Source: Verrucomicrobiota bacterium
GTDB lineage: Bacteria > Verrucomicrobiota > Verrucomicrobiia > Limisphaerales > JAHEOI01
NCBI GenBank assembly: GCA_018610125.1
Contig: JAHEOI010000014.1
Span: forward strand, 1-33,925
DNA length: 33,925 bases
Direction of reading: 5' to 3'
Shown here piece after piece: positions 26,698 to 33,925 of the stretch (its first letter is position 1; every line of letters begins with the position of its first letter). A model generated the notes under the pieces. That model was given only the letters and a program-made list of their open reading frames with translations. It did not search any database and was not told the DNA's origin. A program made the position numbers and the translations under genes.

Positions 26698-27744
26698 ATG
26701 AAGCACCTGAGCGATTCAATCCCTTATGTCGGGGCCTGTGTTCTTATTATTTGCCTTGCCGGTTGTGGCGAGTCGAAGCGTTCAGCCTCGGAGGAGAAGG
26801 AAGGGGCCAATGCCAAGAGTCAGACAAGCACCGATGCGGTCTCGGCCACGAACGCGGGTCGACCCGAGCTTAGAGTGAAGTGGCCGCAGGGGAAGGCATT
26901 TCGATATAAGATTGCCGAGGACCGTAAGCTTGAAATCCAATCCCCCTTTCGACCGGAGCCGCGGCAGCGTCACCTTTCACAAACCCGGGAAATCGAAGTT
27001 TCGGTGCTGGAAAGCAGCGATACGGCTGGTGCCAAGCTTGGGATCGAGGTGACAGCACTCAAGTTCCGGCGAGAGCGGGCCAGTGGTGTGGAGACCTTTG
27101 ATTCCGGCACAGGGGGAACGGGTCACTCTGAGGGAGATCCGGAGCTGGTCAAGATTTTTGGCGGGCTGGTAGGCGAGCGCGTTATTGGGCAGGCAGGCTC
27201 GGACGGGCGTTTGAAGCGGATTGAAGCAGGTGCCATGGTGGATAAGGCAACGCTGAGGGCTTCGGGGTATTGGCGTGGTATGGCCGAGGCCTTGTTTGAC
27301 TCCGAAAATTTGAGCTTTTTCCTGTCGCCGATCCAAGCCCGGACGAATCGGTTGACTGACGGTATGGAGTGGGAGGCAGTGTTTTCAAGGAATTACGGAA
27401 GGGTCGGTGAGCTTCGCGGCGTTGGGACTTACCAGGTCGAGACATGGACACCTGGAAATGGAACCGAGAAAAAATCGGTGATGGTGGCGTTTGATGGCAG
27501 TCTGCAGTCGGCCAAGCCGGCGTCCGGCAAAGAGCGGGCGTATAAGCTAAAAGATGGCAGCATTTCTGGGCAGCTTCGCTTCGATCCATACAAGGGACGT
27601 CTCATTTCAAGTGAATGGAAAGAAGAGATGACCTTCCAACGCGAAGTACCGATGCCGCCGGGGAATAGCGGCAACGGAGGAGAAAGGAAGCGGCCGACCT
27701 CCAGCGTGCGACTCTCTCAAAAGGTCACCGTCAAGCTCCAATAG
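26698..27744 (+). CDS. lipoprotein, DUF6263-like
   Basis: This is a 348-residue predicted lipoprotein. A short signal (VGACVLIICLAGC) ends in a lipobox LAGC with Cys23, followed by a polar linker (about 24-55) and a beta-rich body. The body reads like DUF6263-type proteins, in which a repeated measure-and-compare beta structure includes FRYKIAEDRKLEI, LGIEVTALKFRRE and LRFDPYKGRLISSEWKEEMTF. The C-terminus is low complexity (PPGNSGNGGERKRP) before a last strand KVTVKLQ. No catalytic motif was seen and the function is unknown. It lies 191 bp after the sulfatases in the same direction and is convergent with the giant CotH gene. No good ribosome site was seen at ATG 26698. Confidence 0.7.
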   Translation: MKHLSDSIPYVGACVLIICLAGCGESKRSASEEKEGANAKSQTSTDAVSATNAGRPELRVKWPQGKAFRYKIAEDRKLEIQSPFRPEPRQRHLSQTREIEVSVLESSDTAGAKLGIEVTALKFRRERASGVETFDSGTGGTGHSEGDPELVKIFGGLVGERVIGQAGSDGRLKRIEAGAMVDKATLRASGYWRGMAEALFDSENLSFFLSPIQARTNRLTDGMEWEAVFSRNYGRVGELRGVGTYQVETWTPGNGTEKKSVMVAFDGSLQSAKPASGKERAYKLKDGSISGQLRFDPYKGRLISSEWKEEMTFQREVPMPPGNSGNGGERKRPTSSVRLSQKVTVKLQ

Positions 27745-27749
27745 ACGGT
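27727..27749 (+). terminator. weak hairpin overlapping the lipoprotein stop
   Basis: ACCGTC (27727-27732) and GACGGT (27744-27749) pair across the stop codon and are followed by CTTT. A second tiny hairpin, GTCAC-gataa-GTGAC, lies at 27799-27813. Nothing else was recognised in the 202-bp convergent spacer up to 27946. Confidence 0.25.
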
Positions 27750-27946
27750 CTTTGGACGGTAAGGCATAAGGGGGCGGTTCCGGACTTTCGATCCTAGGGT
27801 CACGATAAGTGACAGGGCGCACGGTAAATGAGGGAGGATGGATCCGGTTAAGCGATGGATTCCGTCAAAGGAATTGACCGGAGCCGGTAAAAGCGGCAGC
27901 CATTGTTGCTCCGATACGAAGAAATCGCTCGCATTGCTGGCAGAGC

Positions 27947-30900
27947 TCATGGACTTGAAGCCGCCAACCGGTAAAAATAATCCTGATCCTTGCTGTCAAT
28001 GGCATCGCGCACCTTGATCCGACCCGTTGTAACCTGGGCTTCGATATGCTTTCGCTCTTTCCAAGCTGAGGTTTCCAGTGATGAGGTTCTCAAAAGGGTG
28101 TAGGAACGCCCGGCAACAGCCGTAAAGGTAATCGTGATTGTATCCCCTTGACGACGGATGCTGCTGAGCTCAAGGCGGCTTCGCTGATCCCAGGGGTGGG
28201 TACCGCCGGCATACTCTTGTCGATTCGTTTGGCCGTCGTCATCCGCATCCAGGGCGCCATCGGTTGTATCCAAGGGGTCAAGCCCATGGCTTACCTCCCA
28301 GCGGTTTGAAATGCCATCGTTGTCACGGTCCGCATTAATCTCTTCAGCAGACGCGTAGCCTGGGGTCGGGGGCGCTGCTGCTGTCCAATGCATGGGATCG
28401 TTTGGGTACAACCATCCATCCAAGCGCTTCAACGAGGCGCCGTCGCCGTCGGCATCGGCAGGCCAGGGAAGATCATCCGAGTAATTGATTGCATCCATCG
28501 AGACGTAGACCGGCTGAGTTGGCTGACCTCCCTCGAGCTCTCGAGGAGAAGCCCGGCGCGAAAGGACAACCCTTTCTCCGGCATTGTCGAGCCGGCCGTT
28601 GTAAGGTCCCACGATGACGCTATCGCCCGAGGGATCATATCGATCTCGGAAGGCTGCCAAGGCTTGCGATCCTTCCGAGGGCTCGAAGGCGACGACGACA
28701 AGGGCGCCGAAGGAAGGGAGTGTCACCTTGGGCAAATCAAAGCGAATCCCCTCTTCAACTCGCCATTTGGCGTCGCCGAGCGACACGCTCTGTTGCTGTC
28801 GATTTTGGAGCTCAATGAACTCAAACTGTGAGGCATTCGCTTGAGAGCCTGTTTCCGGTGGATGGTACATAATCTCGCTGATGACGAGCGGACTGATCAA
28901 CGGGTAGGCATTGGGGCGGCCTGTTCCAAGACGAAAGGCCTCCAAAGTGATCGGTCGCTGGATGCCGAATGTCGGCTGGCGCATTCGGGCGAGCTGCTGA
29001 CCATCGCTTGTGGCATGTCGTCCCAAAGACGTGTTAAGCGTCGTGGGGACCAATGGGAAATGCGTCCTGTGGCCTGTGAGGTCACCCGTTTGATCGACCG
29101 CAGAAAGATAGACTGACTGATCCTCGATGCCGTTTAGATCGAATGCCGAAATCGAGCCCGCTCCGCCGCCCAGTTGCTGCTCGTAAATGACGTGGAACCC
29201 ATTGCCAGGAATGACCGTGTCGGCGGGAATTCGATATTTTGTAAAAATGCCGGCTGTATCGCTAAGGTGCCAGCCGCCGATGCGCACCGTGCTATCGGTC
29301 GGATTATGCAGCTCGATTGCGTCCTCAAGCGGCGCTTCGGTATTACTGAGGACCTCATTGATACGGATAGGCAGGGGGAGATAATTGCTGGCTTCGGGGC
29401 TTCCAGTCCTTCGAAATTGAGCGATCCGCTCTTTTCCGTCCGGCAACCGCCCTTGAGAGACGCCATCGGCTTGCTCGTCGAAGCGAATAGTGTCGATGGC
29501 TGCCTGATCCGAACTGGAAAGCCCGATCGATTCCCCGTCCCCCGAGAGCTTGAAGTTGAGGTGGGTCGGTCCCGTGGTCGGGCGATCGTCAGCCTCGAAC
29601 TTTAAGAAGGCATCGGCGCCGGCGCCGATAAAGGAGTGGGCCGGCAATTGGTATTGCCCCGGCTCGTTCGGATCATCGGTCAGAAAAAATCCGCCGATAT
29701 CGACCGGATGGCTGTTTGGGTTGTAGAGCTCGAGCCAGTCCTCGCCCGAATCAGGGCGGGCCATCCACTCGTTCACTTTCAAGGAGGTCGCGGGGCTAAG
29801 CTGAGCAGGTTGATTGGGCTCGCGGGGTGTTCGGCGGGTTAGTTGCCATTGAGCCGGCGATTCGGGAATGCGACCGATGGAGCGATTTCGCGGCAGAGGG
29901 CCGAACGAAATTGAGTCGATCAGCTTCTTGCTTTCGGAAGCCGAATCGAGGAGGTACAGGGAGTCGCCATCACGATCGAGATTGATATTGGCGCCCGAGG
30001 ATGGGCCCTCCTGATTAAGCTCGATCACAAGGTATTCGCCTGGAGCGATGGCGGTCCCTTCCGGGAACCTCCATTGACGGTCACCGGATAGGCGGTCGCT
30101 CAGGGAAAACTGAGACAAGTCGACCGATGTGGCTCCCGGATTGTACAATTCGACCCAATCTGATTTAGAGGGGGACCCCGCGAGCCCGGTTGAGGTGTTT
30201 GCAGAGACCTCATTCAAGACGACGATCGGATCACCGGTACGCGGGTCTGGATTGTCGGCCCCCGGAGTCGGTTTCGGCAGCTTGCGATAAAGCCCCTTAC
30301 CGGTTTCCTTGGGCCCTTGAGAGACGTCCGTAGTCTGAGGGCCATACACGACTCGGTCGATCTCGCTTCTTCTCTTCTGAAACAACGCTAACATGCCCGA
30401 GTCTGGAGACAGCCTAAAGTCGAGATGGTTTGCGTTCCCTTGAGGTTGGCTATCTGCAATGAACACTCGATATCCATTGGCGGAGATGAAGGTAAGTGGA
30501 GCAATGTTGTGGCGCAGCGGCGTCGTATTCGGGGCGTCGGTCAACGCGAGCTTCCCGAGAGCCACCGGCAGCGCTTCCGGATTATGGATTTCGACGAAAT
30601 CCTCTTCGAAGCCGGATTGGCTTGTATCCGTCAGCCATTCATTAATCACCAGCGCTATAGGATCGCCGACAGGTTGAGCGACGTTCGGTTTGCCGAAGGT
30701 CGGTTGGGTCAGTCCCCAGCCGGTTTGCGGGATGCGTCCGATTGAAAGATCAGTGATTTGGGGCCCAAATTTGACGGAATCCAACTCCCGGCCTCCATTG
30801 CCGGGGCGATCGAGAAGATGCAAGGCTTCTCCGTCTCCGTCCAAGGCAAACCCGAGGTGGAGGCCGGGACCCTCATTGTCATCGTCGGCTTGCAGGACCA

Positions 30901-33900
30901 AATAAGTCCTGCCGGGTAGGGTGACGCCTTCCGGAAAAACGAACTTGTGCGGTTCCGTGAGATCGTCCGTCAAACGGTAGCCGGTCAGGTTAATGGGGGA
31001 ATCACTTTGATTGTAAAGCTCGACGAGATCAGAAAGCTCGCCGTTGTGGCGGATGCTGTCATTACGGGCCAGAAGCTCGCTGATTTGCAGCGCAGGCGAA
31101 GCCGGATCAACCTGCCAACGGTCCGAGGGGGTCGCCTGACCCTTGTCCTGCCATACCCCGGCCGCGTCCCTGCCGATAACGTGCACTTGATGCCAGCCTG
31201 CTCCCAAATCGCTCAAAACGATCGGCTCGCTAATTGGGATCGCTCGACTCAATGGATTTTGATCGAGCCGGTAGCGATAATGGGTTAGTCCGGGGCCGCT
31301 AACCCGCAGGATTGTCTCTGTTTGCGGGGTTGGAGAGCCGGGCTCTCCAGTGATGCGGGGACCGTGCGGGACTTGGGCGCCGATATCGCTGCCGTTGGGA
31401 CCGGCATTGATGGCCGGTGAGCCCGGGCGTAGATGAAAATCATCCGGTGGATTGACAAAGCGTGGCGCACCTTCGGCATTATGGCTTCCAAATTCGTGAT
31501 AATCCGCGGGAAGAAGGGAATAATCAATCCGAACTTCGGTTTTGCCCCATGTCGGATGACTCCGGTAGGCGTCCTCCAAGACAGAGTCATTCTTGGCGAA
31601 GATTGTCCCCAAAATGGCCGCCCCTCTACCGGGGGTGCCGGCATTGTTGCGGTGAAAATCGATGGCAGCGATGGCTGATCCGAAGATCGTATTGTGTTCC
31701 AGAGTGGCGAAGGAATCGCCGCGAATCAATAGAGCATAGTCGTTATCGAAAAAGAAATTCCGCACCAGATGCGGATGCGCCTGCATGTCTGCGACGATAC
31801 TGGAAACACGGTTTTCGGCGGCGGAGTCGCTCCTTCCAAAATGACCAAACCGGTTAGCCTGGATGAAGGCTTTCGCCGATTCGAGGTGGATTGCTGGGAC
31901 ACGCCCTCCTGAGAACCGATTGCGACGAATCTGAATCACGGTATCGGCTTCGCGTGGTGCGTAATGGACCAACGCACCCTCATCCGAACCGGTGATTTTG
32001 CCGAATTCATTCCCCACGATCTCAAGGAAAGGGTCGGACGCAAGGAGGCTGTCGCTGAAGATCATGGCATAGGGCTGCGAGGAAAAAATGCAGTCACGGA
32101 TCTCCAATGAAGACCGTGACGCCTCGATAGCTCGTCCGGCAATGTCAGCGAAACTACTTCGACGTATCTCGACGATGGCTTTGTCGGCAAATACTGCCTC
32201 CCGGTCCGCGGCGGTTGACCGGATATCCACAAAGGCAAGCCGGTTCTTGGTCTGGGCATCCACCAATCGGATTCCATTCCAGGTGGCATCGTTTTCCGGC
32301 GGGCTCGAAAGGCGGATTCGGTCAACGTCGCTCCCCACGGCAACCAGACGCCCTTGCACCTCGATGCCGGTGCCGGATTGAAAATAGACAGTGGTTCCAG
32401 GCTCAATCGTCAACGTAGTCTCGGACGGTACCGTAACACGGTCTTGAACCAGATATGGGCCTTGCTCGGGAGACCAACGAGTGTCCTGGGTTAACTCACC
32501 TCTAACCGGCGTTGTCGAGGCCGGCTCATACCAGACCTCGACGGACTTTCGCTCAAGTCGACTCCCACTGGGGTCAAGCGATTCGATGAGGACTCGATTG
32601 ATTCCCGGATACAATGCCACATTTTCTTTTTTCCACTCGGCTTTAAACGCCGTCCATGTAGCGGACTCGCCTTCAACACGAACGGCTCCGGTTTTCAAGG
32701 CGTTGGCGCGACCCCGCAGGGTGATGGAGGGTTGAGTTGTATGTAAAAAACCGTTTTTCGTCGGTAAATCGGGCGACACCTCGATGGTTTGCGGAATCAA
32801 CTGACGGATTGCCTGGCGTCGAGCGGCTGCCCAATCCTGCATGCGTTGGACCACTTCCGGCGGTACGTAGTCAGCCAACATATCCTCGATCAATGGATTG
32901 AATACGTTTGACGAAAACGTGGTTTGGCTGAGATCGATAAGTTGTCGATAATAGAGCCGTGAGAAGGGAGGCCACCTCAGGAGGCGATCGAACGTCGGCA
33001 TGTTGATGGCCCCGAAGATGGTGCCCTTGCCAAGGATGACGGCTTCCGTCGAGCCACGGTGGTCGCCTTCGCCCAGTATCGTATCAAGATCGTGAGAGAT
33101 CAGTCGAAAACGGCGGTCGGCCTCGCCCCGATAAAGATAATAGTCGTCGCCGAAACCGGTCGAAAGGTTGCTTTCGCGATTATTGAACAGGGCCATCAAG
33201 GCGAAATAGCGCATCCATTGCCGGACTGCAGCCACACGCTTGGCTTCTTGAGTGTAATCGGCTTTGGGAGCGTTGTTGAGAGTCTGTGTCAGCTCCAGCA
33301 AGTCACTCCAATCGGCTTCGCTTCGGTTGGTCTCTTTTGAATAACTGTTGGTATAGGCCTGATAATCCGGTCCGCGATAACCAAGATCGGCGGGCTCGTT
33401 ATCCCGAAATCCTTTATAGAGATTGCCCCCGTTATCCTCGGGAAAATGACGGTCGACAAACTCGCTATTCAAGGCCTCCTTGGCGACGTAGGATCCATAA
33501 GTCCGGGTGCGCGGGCCGGAGAGTGTGGCGTCATCATTATTGACGCGAAGTTGCACAGCCGTCGCGAAGCCGGATGGCACACCGGCATGAAGGCTTAGGA
33601 CGGCCCCGATATGCTGAGCATAAGAGTACTGTGCGTTCAGATTGAGCTCGGTCTGTTCTTTCCAGGGAACGTCGCTTCGGAAATTGACTTGATAGTTATT
33701 CGGCTGGCGATTCCGGGTGCCTTGCCCTCGATTGCGGATCCCCACGAGGTATCGAATTTGGGTACCGGTGCCGTCGACACTGATAAATGTGCCGTTCATT
33801 TCGGCGTTGCTCTTTGCCGCGCCTGTCAGCGGGGCCGAGCCGATAGCGTCAAGCTCCGCGCGCTCGGCGGCGGTCATGATGATCTTATAAAGCGGCTGCG

Positions 33901-33925
33901 CGCCGTCGTGAGAATCGTCATCGAC
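27947..33925 (-). CDS. giant secreted CotH kinase / beta-helix / lamin-tail protein (5' end outside window)
   Basis: At least 1,992 residues. The frame stays open to the window edge (VDDDSHDGAQPLYKIIM before the track's Met), so the true start lies to the right. Visible order, numbered from the edge: CotH-like kinase region to about 365 (YSYAQHIGAVLSLHAGVPSGFATAVQL, NNRESNLSTGFGDDYYLYRG, RFRLISHDLDTILG); a linking beta domain; a parallel beta-helix at about 500-845 ending RPGSPAINAGPNGSDIGA. Six lamin-tail domains begin near 948, 1090, 1235, 1380, 1522 and 1680, each opening with a [IV][SN]E motif followed by [VIL]EL.N. TSP3-like repeats DNDGISNRWEVSHG and DADDDGQTNRQEYAGGTHP follow at about 1865-1912, and a beta domain ends DYFYRLAASSP. 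It is probably exported and attached to or near the surface. CotH-family members can phosphorylate proteins; activity here is untested. Confidence 0.88.
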   Translation of the reverse strand, partial: VDDDSHDGAQPLYKIIMTAAERAELDAIGSAPLTGAAKSNAEMNGTFISVDGTGTQIRYLVGIRNRGQGTRNRQPNNYQVNFRSDVPWKEQTELNLNAQYSYAQHIGAVLSLHAGVPSGFATAVQLRVNNDDATLSGPRTRTYGSYVAKEALNSEFVDRHFPEDNGGNLYKGFRDNEPADLGYRGPDYQAYTNSYSKETNRSEADWSDLLELTQTLNNAPKADYTQEAKRVAAVRQWMRYFALMALFNNRESNLSTGFGDDYYLYRGEADRRFRLISHDLDTILGEGDHRGSTEAVILGKGTIFGAINMPTFDRLLRWPPFSRLYYRQLIDLSQTTFSSNVFNPLIEDMLADYVPPEVVQRMQDWAAARRQAIRQLIPQTIEVSPDLPTKNGFLHTTQPSITLRGRANALKTGAVRVEGESATWTAFKAEWKKENVALYPGINRVLIESLDPSGSRLERKSVEVWYEPASTTPVRGELTQDTRWSPEQGPYLVQDRVTVPSETTLTIEPGTTVYFQSGTGIEVQGRLVAVGSDVDRIRLSSPPENDATWNGIRLVDAQTKNRLAFVDIRSTAADREAVFADKAIVEIRRSSFADIAGRAIEASRSSLEIRDCIFSSQPYAMIFSDSLLASDPFLEIVGNEFGKITGSDEGALVHYAPREADTVIQIRRNRFSGGRVPAIHLESAKAFIQANRFGHFGRSDSAAENRVSSIVADMQAHPHLVRNFFFDNDYALLIRGDSFATLEHNTIFGSAIAAIDFHRNNAGTPGRGAAILGTIFAKNDSVLEDAYRSHPTWGKTEVRIDYSLLPADYHEFGSHNAEGAPRFVNPPDDFHLRPGSPAINAGPNGSDIGAQVPHGPRITGEPGSPTPQTETILRVSGPGLTHYRYRLDQNPLSRAIPISEPIVLSDLGAGWHQVHVIGRDAAGVWQDKGQATPSDRWQVDPASPALQISELLARNDSIRHNGELSDLVELYNQSDSPINLTGYRLTDDLTEPHKFVFPEGVTLPGRTYLVLQADDDNEGPGLHLGFALDGDGEALHLLDRPGNGGRELDSVKFGPQITDLSIGRIPQTGWGLTQPTFGKPNVAQPVGDPIALVINEWLTDTSQSGFEEDFVEIHNPEALPVALGKLALTDAPNTTPLRHNIAPLTFISANGYRVFIADSQPQGNANHLDFRLSPDSGMLALFQKRRSEIDRVVYGPQTTDVSQGPKETGKGLYRKLPKPTPGADNPDPRTGDPIVVLNEVSANTSTGLAGSPSKSDWVELYNPGATSVDLSQFSLSDRLSGDRQWRFPEGTAIAPGEYLVIELNQEGPSSGANINLDRDGDSLYLLDSASESKKLIDSISFGPLPRNRSIGRIPESPAQWQLTRRTPREPNQPAQLSPATSLKVNEWMARPDSGEDWLELYNPNSHPVDIGGFFLTDDPNEPGQYQLPAHSFIGAGADAFLKFEADDRPTTGPTHLNFKLSGDGESIGLSSSDQAAIDTIRFDEQADGVSQGRLPDGKERIAQFRRTGSPEASNYLPLPIRINEVLSNTEAPLEDAIELHNPTDSTVRIGGWHLSDTAGIFTKYRIPADTVIPGNGFHVIYEQQLGGGAGSISAFDLNGIEDQSVYLSAVDQTGDLTGHRTHFPLVPTTLNTSLGRHATSDGQQLARMRQPTFGIQRPITLEAFRLGTGRPNAYPLISPLVISEIMYHPPETGSQANASQFEFIELQNRQQQSVSLGDAKWRVEEGIRFDLPKVTLPSFGALVVVAFEPSEGSQALAAFRDRYDPSGDSVIVGPYNGRLDNAGERVVLSRRASPRELEGGQPTQPVYVSMDAINYSDDLPWPADADGDGASLKRLDGWLYPNDPMHWTAAAPPTPGYASAEEINADRDNDGISNRWEVSHGLDPLDTTDGALDADDDGQTNRQEYAGGTHPWDQRSRLELSSIRRQGDTITITFTAVAGRSYTLLRTSSLETSAWKERKHIEAQVTTGRIKVRDAIDSKDQDYFYRLAASSP

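Overview
The window looks like a chromosomal segment of a marine-type Verrucomicrobiota bacterium, probably of the Opitutales/Puniceicoccales kind. This is inferred from family resemblance and was not computed. The indications are a GldA/GldF/GldG-like exporter joined to a DUF4340 protein, a TrxB with a GTGCAG flavin motif, a GyrA with a HPHGEAVIYP quinolone region, paired sulfatases, and large secreted proteins built from CotH, beta-helix, lamin-tail, dockerin-like and TSP3-like modules.

Left part (1-19.2 kb), housekeeping core. The end of atpE is followed by atpF, an unusually short atpH, and atpA. The ATP synthase run then stops: atpG, atpD and atpC do not follow. A palindrome-rich spacer with an 18-bp perfect-stem bidirectional terminator separates atpA from the converging purM. 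purM lies 60 bp downstream of a gene for an exported DUF4380 protein on the minus strand. Divergent from these is a four-gene plus-strand operon for a Gld-like ABC exporter: ATPase, permease, GldG-like auxiliary protein and DUF4340 protein. The last two contain low-complexity Gly/Ser/Glu segments. trxB, hisB (GTG start set by a strong GGAGGTGA ribosome site), gyrB-gyrA and an AhpD-like peroxidase gene follow on the plus strand. The peroxidase gene ends in a strong terminator.

Right part (19.2-33.9 kb), accessory surface and polysaccharide-related region. A 130-bp array of six small hairpins fills the next convergent junction. On the minus strand there is a secreted protein with a cohesin-like domain and, just upstream of it, a secreted beta-helix protein ending in a dockerin-like motif. 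After a nearly empty 600-bp spacer there are two plus-strand type I sulfatases and a lipoprotein. On the minus strand, running off the right edge, is a protein of more than 1,990 residues. It has a CotH kinase domain, a beta-helix, six lamin-tail domains and a TSP3-like C-terminal module that is also present in the cohesin-like protein.

How it fits together: the left part supplies energy, purine and histidine synthesis, DNA topology and redox functions. The right part encodes exported proteins plausibly used for sulfated polysaccharides and for display or assembly on the cell surface. The most interesting leads are the neighbouring cohesin-like and dockerin-like modules, the CotH/beta-helix/six-LTD giant, the interrupted ATP synthase operon and the hairpin array. 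No tRNA, rRNA, CRISPR array, transposase or phage gene was seen.
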